DNA from: an uncultured Eubacterium sp.
Lineage (GTDB): Bacteria > Bacillota > Clostridia > Lachnospirales > Lachnospiraceae
Direction of reading: 5' to 3'
Assembly (NCBI GenBank): GCA_910586445.1
Contig: CAJUHV010000087.1
Location: 1 to 13,664 of the forward strand
Length of the DNA stretch: 13,664 bases
Shown here: positions 1-9,220 of the stretch, piece by piece
Layout: each line of letters opens with the position of its first letter
Position numbering within the stretch: the stretch's first letter is position 1
Program-made: the position numbers and the translations under genes
The notes under the pieces: model-generated
Database searches by the model: none
Told to the model about the DNA's origin: nothing
What the model saw: the letters and a program-made list of their open reading frames with translations, nothing else

Positions 1-41
1 ACTTCTACCTCGTGCCCCTCAAAACTCATTAAATTATTCAA
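1..41 (-). CDS. Start of a probable phage antirepressor (Bro-N-like), cut by the window edge
   Basis: Only 13 complete codons are present, reading M N N L M S F E G H E V E and continuing off the window. The start is TTG (39-41), supported by AAGGAG (50-55) at 8 bases; the in-frame ATG at 27-29 would be 20 bases away. The peptide resembles the opening strand of Bro-N/KilA-type phage antirepressors from clostridia, which often begin with a short run ending in SFEG.EVEV. So short a peptide makes the family assignment tentative. That an open frame starts here with a good ribosome binding site is more certain. Confidence 0.5.
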   Translation of the reverse strand, partial: MNNLMSFEGHEVE

Positions 42-146
42 TAACTATTCTCCTTCATATTTCTATTTTTTTGCTTTTGTTTTTTCTGTTTTCATTTCCT
101 AAATTTTTCATATAACAGCAACATTGACTTTATATAATGCACGTTA
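42..146. other. Leader of the edge gene
   Basis: This stretch is A-rich on the minus strand. It carries AAGGAG (50-55), 8 bases before the TTG start at 39-41. I see no convincing terminator after the 86-residue gene and no strong sigma-A promoter. Confidence 0.4.
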
Positions 147-407
147 TCAATTCCTATTTTTCAGCTTCCCAAGCTCTTTCCTATACATCTTTTCTATCCC
201 GTCAAAAGCGTCCATCTGTTTTTCATACCTTTTCTGAATCTTCTCTACAGAATCCATTAGTTCCTGATATTCTTTTCTATACTCTTCTATCTTCCCTGAA
301 TTTTCTCGCAGCCTTCTGTTCTCATCTGCCAGTTTACGGTTAACCTTTTTTAACCTCTCTATTTCGCTGTATAATAATTGTTTTTCTGTTTTATCCTTAT
401 TAAACAT
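147..407 (-). CDS. Small leucine-zipper/coiled-coil protein, function unknown
   Basis: An 86-residue, highly charged protein predicted to be almost entirely helical. A strict heptad run Leu12-Leu19-Leu26-Leu33-Ile40, with Asn23 and Asn30 inside the zipper, indicates a parallel dimeric coiled coil; weaker heptads continue to about residue 82. There is no signal peptide, membrane segment or catalytic motif. I chose the ATG at 405-407 because GGAGG (416-420) stands 8 bases upstream. Two ATGs further upstream (423-425 and 420-422) have no ribosome binding site and overlap that GGAGG. The gene follows the tape measure gene by about 116 bases, separated by two hairpins. It could be a small tail or assembly factor or a dimeric regulator. 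I do not recognise a family. Confidence 0.7.
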   Translation of the reverse strand: MFNKDKTEKQLLYSEIERLKKVNRKLADENRRLRENSGKIEEYRKEYQELMDSVEKIQKRYEKQMDAFDGIEKMYRKELGKLKNRN

Positions 408-434
408 TTCCTGTTCCTCCATCATCTATATGAA

Positions 435-458
435 CCGGGACAGCACAATACTTCCCGG
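435..458 (-). other. Short GC-rich hairpin upstream of the 86-aa gene
   Basis: CCGGGA and TCCCGG (435-440, 453-458) form a perfect 6-bp stem with a 12-base loop. It ends about 15 bases before the ribosome binding site of the coiled-coil gene and could affect its translation or separate it from tape measure transcription. The evidence is structural only. Confidence 0.3.
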
Positions 459-476
459 ATATTTAATTTTATTTTA

Positions 477-509
477 ATAACCAGAGAGGCTTTTACACCC
501 TCCAGTTAT
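477..509 (-). other. Hairpin just after the tape measure stop codon
   Basis: In minus-strand RNA, ATAACTGGAGGG (509-498) pairs with CTCTCTGGTTAT (488-477) over 12 positions, three of them G-U wobbles, closing a 9-base loop. The wobbles become mismatches on the other strand, so the structure suits the tape measure transcript. It begins about 14 bases after the stop codon. What follows is AT-rich but lacks a T-run, so it is better read as a weak terminator, a processing site or a stabilising hairpin than as a classical terminator. Confidence 0.4.
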
Positions 510-523
510 CTGATGATTTATTC

Positions 524-3500
524 CTAATTTCTGAAATTAACACTGAGCTTGTCAAGCCGCCGTCCCATTCCCATCTGGCTTTTGACAATACAGTTGATCA
601 TTTTCTCAAAATCATGGTCTTTCTTTGCATGGTTCATGAAATCTGCATAGTTCATCACGTTCGGGAGGTTGATATTCACATTGTCATATTCCACCCTTAC
701 ATTTGTTTCCTGCGGCCTGGACTGTACGTCCGGCATCTTAACCATTTTATCCATGTAAGATTCCAGACCCATGACAGTTTTATAATCCGGTGCCTTATTT
801 ACATAATCACGTATCATTCCCGTCTGCTTCTCAGTGAACACGCTCTCGCCCGGATTTGCTGATATTATGACGGAATCACGGTTTCCCCTTAATGCATTGT
901 CCAGATCCTGCACGATGCCGCCTTTTGAGAATCCCTGCAGCTGCAGTGCCTCGAGGATCTTCTTTTTGTATTTCTGGTGTTTCGGGCTGTCAGCTGCAAG
1001 GTCGGACTCTGAATAATCCAGTCCGAGAAGCTTTGCAAGCCGCGCCATCTCACCCTCGGTCAGGGCAGAGCCATATTTATTGTAAATATACTTATTAAGA
1101 GACGACTTCGGTTCGCCTGCGTTTGTCCCGTTTCTCAGCAGCCTGCCAATGACAGTCCTTTTTGCGGCATCCTGCAGCGCGCCCGTGTCAGAAGGCTGTG
1201 TTCCAGTGCTGCCCATGGATGTGCTGTCTCCTGATGTGCTGCCTGACGATGTGCTGCCCGCCGCTGTGGAATAATCCCCCTCATGGCCGGTAGAATTCAG
1301 TGACCCGCTGATGCTTCTAAAGTCAGAAGAGAGTGAAGTGTATACATTCCTTATTTCAGCTGCAATGCCGTCAAGTGACTGCGTGACTGTCCCGCCGACA
1401 CCCAGATAAGAATCGAGTGATCCCATTCCCTCAATGGAAGAGATGATTTTCTCCATTTCCTCCGTCATTTCATAGCCGTGCTCTTCAGCGGCATCCTTAA
1501 TTACATCCTGCACATCTGCTCCGGTCTGTGCGAATAAGTCAAGGCCTTCCTTTAAGAGCCTGTCGCGGTCATTCATGACATCATTTACGAGCTTTTCATA
1601 TTCACTATAAAGATTATTTAAAATATCTTTCTGGTCTGAGATATAACGGTCATATTCCTGGTCTTTAAGGGACTCTTCAGAATCTCTTAACTGTGACTGT
1701 AATTTCTGTATCCTTGCTTCTGTCTCTTTGGAAGTGTCCCCTCTGAGCGCAGCAATCTGCTTGCGGAGGGAATTGATATTGTCAGTCTGGCTCTTGATAT
1801 TTTTAGAATATTCGTATAAATCTTTCTCGGCATCAAGCAGCTTCTGTTTCTGCTCAATCAGCTCCTTCAGATAGTCAAGCTCAGACTGGTATTTCTGCTT
1901 CATCAGGTCGGCAATCTTAGTACCGTAGCTGTATTCATGCTGTATCTCATCCCTGTGGAGCTTCTGCATCTCATCAAGCGCTTTGTTCAGTTCATAGACG
2001 GACTCATATTCACGCCTGACCCCGTTTTCGTCCATGAAGGAAAGCTCCTCATTTTCCAGTGCCTTCTTCATCAGGAGAACCTGTTTTCTTGTAGATTCAG
2101 CAGCATCCCCGCATACATTCATCTGGGAGACATACAGGGAGAGTGCAGCAAGGCCGTTTTCAGTAATCCCGCCCGTGTCAGCATCCGTTAAGTTATCACC
2201 TAGCAACGTAATCAGTAAGTCAGCTTCATCAGTAATATTATGGTACGCATCAAGAATATCGTTCTGTATTGTATCAGCGATTTCGTTTATGGCATCCTTA
2301 TAAGACTTGATCTGGGAGAGTGATTCTGCCTGTGCGTCCTGCACGCCCTGGATCGCATCCTGGCACTCATACCATGCAGGTGAGAACATCTTAATATTCT
2401 TCAGCTGTTCCGCAAGTTCTGTTTCTTCCTCCTTCAGCTTTTCAAGGTTCTCATTCTCCATGCTGATCTTGTAATCATAATAAGACGCATCCACGAGCCT
2501 TCCAGATGCTTCGATCTTCTTAATCTCATTGTCAAGGTCTGACATGCCGTTTGAAATGAGGGTGATCCTGTTCTCGAAATCAGTCTTCACATTGTCAAAC
2601 ATCGACTTGTAGGTTTCAAGAATCTCTGCCTGCAGCTCCGCTTCAAGGCGTGCATATTCCACATGATCCTTATGAAGCTCTGCAATGTCAAGCAGATGTC
2701 CGTACTGCTTATCCAGAAGCTCTAAATTTTCTTTGGCATACTTATTCTTCTCATCAGCCGAAACTGTATTTTCTGCAAGCGCATTGTTGCGGTCGATCTT
2801 AGCCTGTGCATGGTCTGCGATGTTCTGGTGCTGTTCAGCCTTGTTGTCAGTAATGGCTTTTTCCCATTCTGCCTTCAGCCTTGCTGCCTCAACACTGTCA
2901 TTCTCCAGTTCTGCAATGGCTGTCATATGTTTATAATAATCATCAAGGAGGGACGCATTCTGCCTTAAATACTTATTCTTCTCCGCAGGATCAGAAGTAT
3001 TTTCCATGCGTGTATTGTTGCGGTCGATCTTTGCCTGTTTCCTGTCTGCAGCATACTGGTGCTTTCCAGTCTTCACTTCTGATTCAGCCGCCGTTTCCGC
3101 CTGCTGCTGTTTCTGGAGGTCAAACCTTGCACTGTCAAGATTTTCCTTAAAGGCATCACGGGCAGTGACAGCTTCATTGTATGCGGTACAGTCTGCATAG
3201 GCAGGAGTATCAATAAGTTCTGCCATCAGGTCTTCCGGGATTTCTTTTCTCTTTTTGATATAAGAATTAATCTTATTGATGGTCTTCTTGTCAAGCCCGG
3301 ATTTCCCGCTGACAGCCTTTGAAGCCTTCTTCCCCTTATTTGTGACTTTTGTGAGGGATCTGCCATAACTCTTAGATGTTGCATTATACGCAGTCTTATA
3401 CTGTTTTGTCTTTGCTTTCTCGGCATCGAGGATCTGGTCAGAAATAGTGTTATATTTCTTAATGGATTGCGCAGCCGTGCGCATGGTCTTTGAATAGCGG

Positions 3501-6500
3501 CTCCGCTCATAGACTGCATCGTTATATTCCTTGCATGTCTCATAAAATGATCCGTCTTCAATCTTATCCAGAATCTTTGCAGGGATTGTCTGCCCTGCCT
3601 TCATCTGTTTCTGGATGGTCTTTAACTCTTCAGCAGTCAGGCCGGATGCATTCTTCTGTGCCTTTGTGTGCATTCCTTTTCTGACTGCCTTCCTTGACTG
3701 GCTGAGGTTTTTTGAAGTTTCCTTATATTTTTCCTTATTAACAATGACAGCACTGATGTTGTCGCGTTTGGAATTGAGGATGTCAAGGCGTGTGTCAAGA
3801 GTCTCAACATTTTTATCCCGCCTTTCAATCGGGATGTCTGCCATTGTCTGGTACAGTTCTTTGAGGGTATTGTTTAATTCCTCAATCTTGTCGCGGCATG
3901 ATTTCATCTTCTCATACCATTCCTGATACGACTTGATGGCATTTTTCAGTTTCTCATTTGTGATCGTCTCGACATCGAAGGAGCCTTCACGGACAAGCTT
4001 CCAGTATTTCTCAAGAGTCTTCTGAGGAATGCCGGGAACTGTCTTTGTGTATGTCTCTGCTGTGGATGTGTCGGAAGACGGGGAATAATTTACCGGGGCA
4101 GAAGAGGCTCCCGCATAGCGTTTTGCACCAACATAATCACTGCGGCTGGAAAGGGATGTAATCTGAACCTTTCTGCCTGTTGTCGGCGAATCGATAAACT
4201 GTCCGTTTCCGGCATAAATTCCAACGTGCCTTGGATTTCCAGGTGAGCCGAGAGAACCCTGGAAAAATACAAGATCTCCAGGCTGCAGGTCTGCCTTACT
4301 GACAGATATGCTGTTTGAATCACCATACTGCCCGGTGGTATTTCTTGGAATCTCCATGCCGAGTTTTCTATAAACCTGCTGTATGAATCCTGAACAGTCG
4401 GCACCTTTTGTTAAGCTTTCTCCGCCCCAGACATAGTCAAGCACGCCGACATACTTCATTGCTTCTGCAACAACATCAGGGGCTGTAGAACTCACGGCAT
4501 TAGAAACAGCATCGCTGATCGCACCTGATACGCTTTCCGTAACAGTCTCTGTAGTTTCCTTTGCAGCGTCAAGCGAGAACCTTTCGGCATATTCCGCATA
4601 ACGCTTCATAGCCTTGTATTCGGCTTCTAATGCCTTTGTAGTGGCTTCGATTGCCTTCTGCGTCTGTTTCTTCTTTGAACCGAAGGAGAGGAGGTCGCTG
4701 ATCTTGTCCTTTGCCTTTGCTGCTGCATCAGACAGGTTATCCAGTTTTGTTTCAAGCCAGTCAAACTGTTCCGCTGTCTCTTCAGCTTCTTTTTCAGCCT
4801 TTTCTTTTTCCTCTGCAAGCCTTTCACGGGTGTCTCTGGTCGTGGTTCCTCCGGTATATTTCACTTCCGGGTAGAAATCTTTCGGGTCAAGCTTCTCAAA
4901 TGCACTGTCCTGAATGTCTTTCATGAGATCCCTGACTTCATTCATGACAGATTCCTGCGTGCGCATTGCTGCATCAGCTGCCTGCTTCTTATAAGCAGCA
5001 CCGTTTTTTATGTCCGGGTTATTCTTTGATGCAAATTCAAAAAATTCAGAATATCCGCCGTCTCCGGTGAATTCAATGCCCGGATCTTTTGTAAACGTGT
5101 CAGAAATTCCCGTGTCGAGCACACTGAGGGATGACATGGCGGTTTTCAGCCTTGCGATCTGGTCGGCAGAAGCGCCTGCGGCATTTGCCATTGCTATGAT
5201 GTTGTCTATGTCGGATTTTGTATTGATTTCAATCTTCTGGACATTCCATTTTTCAAGCGCAAGCCTTTCAAGGCATTTCCGCGTTTCCTCTGATGCGTCG
5301 CCTTCCTTAATCAGCGCCTGGATCTCTTCATAGGTTGCCTCTGCAAGGTCTCTGCATCCTTTTGCGGCTGCATATTTCTGTGCCGCAAGCATCTTTTCAT
5401 TTTCGATTAATGCCTGTTCAACAATTGCGGCAGCATTGGCAACGCCCATCTGCTCAAGCATTGCGATTGTGCCAGCCTTTGTTGCTTCTGTAACGCCGTC
5501 AAGCACTCCTGTGCCGTAGAGGTAGGCTGATGCAAGCTTATTAAATGCATCCTGACACGCATTTATATCATTCGGCGAACTGGCAACAGTATTAATGAAG
5601 TTCTCATATTCCTCTGTGTAAGTGCCGAACTGTTCTTTGAATGAATCGTTGTTCAGAATGGATGACCAGTCAAAGTCTTCTTTATCTAAAATATCTGCGT
5701 ATATTTTGTCTAACTGGTCAAGACCTTGGGATAATTTCTGAACGTCTGCTAAAGCATTGCCAGATAAATCAAAACTCACATTCCCGTTTAAATCAATATC
5801 GCATATATCCTGTAAAAGATTCTTATATTCATTCAATCCCGCAATGGTTGCATCATCCAGATTGCCGGCAGAAATGATATTGTCGATAATTGCAACAGCT
5901 TTCCTTGTCTCAGACTGCATCAGAGCGGCAACTTTGGATATACGTTCTTCTGCGGTATCGCCAATAATATTAAACTCGTCTGCAAGTGATAATAAGTCTT
6001 CTGGTGTATAGGAACCATCTCTGAATTTTTCAAGATATGACTGGAGAGATGATAATTTTTCTTTGTAGTCTTCTATATCATCTGCCCATGTACCGTCTTC
6101 TGTGCCGTTAGACTGGGAAAGTGCTTCTGTGATGGATTTTATCTTTTCAGCCGGATTATCCCTGTCCAATACTGCATTTGCTTCTTCCAGCTCTTTTTTG
6201 AGTGGATCTGTGTAGTATTTTGAAAACTCCGGCACGGATGCAAGGCATTCATTGACTGCATTCTCAATGTCTTCCTGGGTTCCTATAAACTGATTACTCG
6301 CAGCAGCTGAATCAATCAGCCCCTGTTTATACGATTCAAATTCTTTTTCTGAATCAGGCAGTTCTTTCCCCTGTAAGGATTTCAGCATTTCCTGTTCTGC
6401 TAAATTAGCATTCAGTTCTTTTATGGATGACTGATACTCATCCACGGCACCCTTCATTTCATTCGAACGCTTATAGATCTGTTTCCATACTGGATTTTCT

Positions 6501-9220
6501 GACAGCTCTTCACTTGTAAACCGCCCGGATTCCTTCAGTGCATCCATTGCATCCTGTAGTTTTTGATACTTCTGAAGTACAGCATCAGCCGTGCTGTCAT
6601 CGCCGTTAAGGAGCATCGTGCCGCCAAAACTCGTATAGCTGCTGCTGTCTATGACTCCCTTATCAGCAAGAACCTGCCATGCCTTTACTGCATCCCTGCC
6701 CGCTGCGGATATGATATTATTGCTGCCTGACCAGTTATTTCTGCCTGCATCCAGAAGCTCTTCTTTTGCGGCATTTACGCCCGAAATCAGGTCATTTTCC
6801 TGTTCGCTGAGCTTATCAAGGCTCGTCTGTTTAATGGCATTGTCAAGAGAACCATACTTAGCAATTAAATCATCAACGCTCTGGCCTTCAAGCGCTAGTT
6901 TTTTAATGATTTCTTCCTGAGTGCTGATTAAATCGTCTTTTGCTGATTTATCGGTCTTTACTGCTTCTGATAAGCTTAAATACTTTCCAGCTAATTCTGA
7001 TATTTCACTGCTCAGATTTCCTGCTGTTTCAGCTGCATCTTTTGATTTTTGTCGTGTCTCTTCTATCTTCTGCTTATATTTCGACATTGTAGATGCGGCT
7101 ACTCCAAAAGCGGTTGATAAGCCCATGAGTATAATGCCGACTGGATTAGACATAAAGGCTGCTTTAAGGCTTGCCCCAACTCCTGTCACGGCTGCTTTCA
7201 GCGAAAATGCGCTTGATGCTGCCCTTATCTGTGCCGCTGTCTGTGCATTTGTTGCCTGCGTGAGTCCCATTTCTGCCAGTTTTGCCCGCGCCTGTGCTTT
7301 CGTAAGCCCTGCTGTCTGAAGAATTGCAATGCGGTTATTTCTGCTTAATGCTTCGCTTGATAATACCTGCCTTAACTGTGCTTCCGTAAGTCCGGCTGAA
7401 ACGGTTTTCAGCGTATTAAGCGCCTGTGTCCATTCCTGCGTCCCTCTTGTCAGGAAAGACATTGTTTTCACCGTATTTAAGGCTGTTCCGAAATTAGATG
7501 CCTGAATGGCAGAAGCCTTAAATGCCGCTGATAATGCAGTGATCCCTTTTGCAACGCCGATCAATACAAAGCCTCTCAGCGTTGACTCCACGAGTCCAAG
7601 ACTGTTTACAAACTGCAATACTGCATTTCCCGTGTTTAAAATTCCCGTGACTGTCTTACCGTCAATGACTGACTGGTAAGTTTCTGTCATACTGGCTTTA
7701 AATCTGTTTAACGCTGCCTCGCTTGATTCTAAATATTTGTCATATTCCCTCTGCGCCGATCCGGCTGCTGACAGGCTGTTCTGATAGATTTCCTGCGCTT
7801 CTGCCATATTGTTGAGCGTTGCAGAAATTGCACTGGCTCTGTGCTTGCCTGATATAAGTTCTAACAGTGCGCTCTGGTCTGTATCAGACATCTGCTGATA
7901 TACCTTAGAAATATCTAAGAAAATATCGTAAATGCTGCGGAATGTTTCTCCGTCTGCTTCAAGAATTTTAACCCCGCCGGAACCATTAATGTCAGTAAGG
8001 TCTTGTATCTTCTTCTCCAAAGACGCAGCAGATGTAAAGACGCCTTCCGTGGATTCGCCCATCTGTTCCAGTTCTACGGTGCATCCACGTATACGGAGTG
8101 CAGCAGTACGGAGTCCTAATGCAAGTGAATCAGCGTCCTGGAACTGTCTGTTTCCTGCTGCAAGGAGTGCTATAAATTCATCTACGGATGTATTAGCGTC
8201 AGAAAAGACAGAGCCTACAGACTGTACACCCTGCGCGATTTCAGCAGTCGTTATGCTTGCCGTATTGCCGATCTCATTATATTTATCAATCAGTGCCCCT
8301 GCTTTATCCACAACATCTGAAAAGCCGTCCACTGTGTCATAAGCCTGTACGCCGGATATAACGGCTTTTGCAGAATCTGCCGCACTCATATCCCCTACAT
8401 TTGTCAATATTGTTGATTTCTCTGTCAGCTTATCACTCACAGACAGGCTATAGCCGGATTTTGAAAATTCAGCTGCACCTTCAATCAGTCCTTTCTGTGC
8501 CGCCGCCAGTTCCTGCGCCTTTCTGCTGCACCTGTCCAGATATTCTGGATAATCACCCCTTGACAGCTGATCCTGCACCTTTATTAAATCAGTATATGCC
8601 TTACCAAGCTCTAATGCTTCCTGCCATGCTTTCCTCATCTGCTGGGTCATAAGCATTATCCCGCCCGTGCCTGCGAATAATTCAGCGGCTCTTTTTGATG
8701 TCTTTTTAAAGGTATCTCCAAGAGTCAGTCCATTTAAATTTGCCGCCCTTATTTCTGATCTCATTGCGGATAACTGTAATCTCAGCGACTGTACCTGTCT
8801 GGCAGATGCTGCTAATTTTGCATTGTCAAGAAGCCGGCTATATTTCTGCGACATTGCAGCGTCCTTAAATATTCTGCTGTTCTGCTGTCCTAATATTTTA
8901 ATATCATTAATCAGTTTGTCTTTTCTTACATTAAAATCAATCTCTACAGGCTGCGATTTTACTTTTTTCTGAGCATCCTGTGCCGCCTTCTGGACAGAAT
9001 CATTCAGTCCTTTTCCGTCTATTTTTCCTGTCAGCCTTACCGTGCCGTTTAGTGATGCCAGATCCTTTTTAATCTGTGCTTTTGTCTTTGCCTTGTCAAG
9101 CGTCCCGACAAGCGGTACTTTTATTTCTCCGAGATTTTTAGCATCTGACTGGATCTGCTTCCTGCTCTGTCCCTTTTTCAGGGACGCAACAAGATCAATC
9201 CAGAAGTTATTTCCTGCCAT
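524..9220 (-). CDS. Phage tail tape measure protein with embedded NlpC/P60 peptidase
   Basis: A 2898-residue protein that sets tail length and probably opens the cell wall during DNA entry. Numbering from the ATG at 9220: a clostridial-type start MAGNNFWIDLVASLKKGQS; a TP901-like core at about 210-415; hydrophobic segments near 535-575 and 685-712 (FMSNPVGIILMGLSTAFG), as usual for tape measures; an NlpC/P60 domain at about 1580-1704 with Cys1609 in ADCSGF and His1665 in RHVGIY; repeat-rich coiled coil to about 2600; a Ser/Gly/Thr-rich linker near 2643-2675; and near 2782-2803 the segment SVIISANPGESVFTEKQTG, which is common near tape measure C-termini. The position expected for the third catalytic residue, 12 after the His, is Asp1677. 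An upstream ATG at 9253 has its GAGG only one base away, whereas the chosen ATG has AGAAAGGA at 11 bases. Unusually, no tail chaperone or major tail gene lies next to it. Confidence 0.93.
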   Translation of the reverse strand: MAGNNFWIDLVASLKKGQSRKQIQSDAKNLGEIKVPLVGTLDKAKTKAQIKKDLASLNGTVRLTGKIDGKGLNDSVQKAAQDAQKKVKSQPVEIDFNVRKDKLINDIKILGQQNSRIFKDAAMSQKYSRLLDNAKLAASARQVQSLRLQLSAMRSEIRAANLNGLTLGDTFKKTSKRAAELFAGTGGIMLMTQQMRKAWQEALELGKAYTDLIKVQDQLSRGDYPEYLDRCSRKAQELAAAQKGLIEGAAEFSKSGYSLSVSDKLTEKSTILTNVGDMSAADSAKAVISGVQAYDTVDGFSDVVDKAGALIDKYNEIGNTASITTAEIAQGVQSVGSVFSDANTSVDEFIALLAAGNRQFQDADSLALGLRTAALRIRGCTVELEQMGESTEGVFTSAASLEKKIQDLTDINGSGGVKILEADGETFRSIYDIFLDISKVYQQMSDTDQSALLELISGKHRASAISATLNNMAEAQEIYQNSLSAAGSAQREYDKYLESSEAALNRFKASMTETYQSVIDGKTVTGILNTGNAVLQFVNSLGLVESTLRGFVLIGVAKGITALSAAFKASAIQASNFGTALNTVKTMSFLTRGTQEWTQALNTLKTVSAGLTEAQLRQVLSSEALSRNNRIAILQTAGLTKAQARAKLAEMGLTQATNAQTAAQIRAASSAFSLKAAVTGVGASLKAAFMSNPVGIILMGLSTAFGVAASTMSKYKQKIEETRQKSKDAAETAGNLSSEISELAGKYLSLSEAVKTDKSAKDDLISTQEEIIKKLALEGQSVDDLIAKYGSLDNAIKQTSLDKLSEQENDLISGVNAAKEELLDAGRNNWSGSNNIISAAGRDAVKAWQVLADKGVIDSSSYTSFGGTMLLNGDDSTADAVLQKYQKLQDAMDALKESGRFTSEELSENPVWKQIYKRSNEMKGAVDEYQSSIKELNANLAEQEMLKSLQGKELPDSEKEFESYKQGLIDSAAASNQFIGTQEDIENAVNECLASVPEFSKYYTDPLKKELEEANAVLDRDNPAEKIKSITEALSQSNGTEDGTWADDIEDYKEKLSSLQSYLEKFRDGSYTPEDLLSLADEFNIIGDTAEERISKVAALMQSETRKAVAIIDNIISAGNLDDATIAGLNEYKNLLQDICDIDLNGNVSFDLSGNALADVQKLSQGLDQLDKIYADILDKEDFDWSSILNNDSFKEQFGTYTEEYENFINTVASSPNDINACQDAFNKLASAYLYGTGVLDGVTEATKAGTIAMLEQMGVANAAAIVEQALIENEKMLAAQKYAAAKGCRDLAEATYEEIQALIKEGDASEETRKCLERLALEKWNVQKIEINTKSDIDNIIAMANAAGASADQIARLKTAMSSLSVLDTGISDTFTKDPGIEFTGDGGYSEFFEFASKNNPDIKNGAAYKKQAADAAMRTQESVMNEVRDLMKDIQDSAFEKLDPKDFYPEVKYTGGTTTRDTRERLAEEKEKAEKEAEETAEQFDWLETKLDNLSDAAAKAKDKISDLLSFGSKKKQTQKAIEATTKALEAEYKAMKRYAEYAERFSLDAAKETTETVTESVSGAISDAVSNAVSSTAPDVVAEAMKYVGVLDYVWGGESLTKGADCSGFIQQVYRKLGMEIPRNTTGQYGDSNSISVSKADLQPGDLVFFQGSLGSPGNPRHVGIYAGNGQFIDSPTTGRKVQITSLSSRSDYVGAKRYAGASSAPVNYSPSSDTSTAETYTKTVPGIPQKTLEKYWKLVREGSFDVETITNEKLKNAIKSYQEWYEKMKSCRDKIEELNNTLKELYQTMADIPIERRDKNVETLDTRLDILNSKRDNISAVIVNKEKYKETSKNLSQSRKAVRKGMHTKAQKNASGLTAEELKTIQKQMKAGQTIPAKILDKIEDGSFYETCKEYNDAVYERSRYSKTMRTAAQSIKKYNTISDQILDAEKAKTKQYKTAYNATSKSYGRSLTKVTNKGKKASKAVSGKSGLDKKTINKINSYIKKRKEIPEDLMAELIDTPAYADCTAYNEAVTARDAFKENLDSARFDLQKQQQAETAAESEVKTGKHQYAADRKQAKIDRNNTRMENTSDPAEKNKYLRQNASLLDDYYKHMTAIAELENDSVEAARLKAEWEKAITDNKAEQHQNIADHAQAKIDRNNALAENTVSADEKNKYAKENLELLDKQYGHLLDIAELHKDHVEYARLEAELQAEILETYKSMFDNVKTDFENRITLISNGMSDLDNEIKKIEASGRLVDASYYDYKISMENENLEKLKEEETELAEQLKNIKMFSPAWYECQDAIQGVQDAQAESLSQIKSYKDAINEIADTIQNDILDAYHNITDEADLLITLLGDNLTDADTGGITENGLAALSLYVSQMNVCGDAAESTRKQVLLMKKALENEELSFMDENGVRREYESVYELNKALDEMQKLHRDEIQHEYSYGTKIADLMKQKYQSELDYLKELIEQKQKLLDAEKDLYEYSKNIKSQTDNINSLRKQIAALRGDTSKETEARIQKLQSQLRDSEESLKDQEYDRYISDQKDILNNLYSEYEKLVNDVMNDRDRLLKEGLDLFAQTGADVQDVIKDAAEEHGYEMTEEMEKIISSIEGMGSLDSYLGVGGTVTQSLDGIAAEIRNVYTSLSSDFRSISGSLNSTGHEGDYSTAAGSTSSGSTSGDSTSMGSTGTQPSDTGALQDAAKRTVIGRLLRNGTNAGEPKSSLNKYIYNKYGSALTEGEMARLAKLLGLDYSESDLAADSPKHQKYKKKILEALQLQGFSKGGIVQDLDNALRGNRDSVIISANPGESVFTEKQTGMIRDYVNKAPDYKTVMGLESYMDKMVKMPDVQSRPQETNVRVEYDNVNINLPNVMNYADFMNHAKKDHDFEKMINCIVKSQMGMGRRLDKLSVNFRN
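2600..3061 (-). repeat. Two tandem 77-residue (231-bp) repeats in the tape measure protein
   Basis: Unit 1 (3061-2831) and unit 2 (2830-2600) are contiguous. Both contain HQ..AD..QAKIDRNN, an EKNKY segment, an LLD..Y.H segment and an AR.EA-like end, with conserved spacing and no gap. This looks like a fairly recent in-frame duplication. Whole-unit gain or loss would change the tape length by 77 residues. Confidence 0.85.
3167..4033 (-). repeat. Three diverged copies of an approximately 40-residue repeat in the tape measure protein
   Basis: Copies start with Gly at 4033 (GIPQKTLEKYWK...), 3643 (GLTAEELKTIQK...) and 3298 (GLDKKTINKINS...). The last two are 115 residues apart. They share an IP..(I/L)(L/M)...I core followed by Y..C..YN(D/E)AV, most clearly in copies two and three. 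Coiled-coil linkers separate them. Similar repeats are familiar from clostridial tape measure proteins, which lengthen by internal duplication. Confidence 0.65.
4126..4480 (-). other. NlpC/P60 domain within the tape measure protein
   Basis: This is a papain-like peptidoglycan endopeptidase domain. The sequence shows the family order: a Y.WGG segment, ADCSGF with the nucleophile Cys (codon 4394-4396), an LQPGDLVFF strand, and RHVGIYAGNGQFID with the general-base His (codon 4226-4228). The family cleaves within stem peptides, often gamma-D-Glu to diamino acid. In tape measure proteins it is thought to help the tail tip cross the cell wall. Confidence 0.9.

Noticed and set aside
3226..4827. Minus-strand alternative-frame open frames inside the tape measure gene (3226-3561, 3637-3828, 4090-4404, 4627-4827)
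   Set aside because: They are out-of-frame readings of the repeat and NlpC/P60 regions. The main frame carries the conserved motifs.
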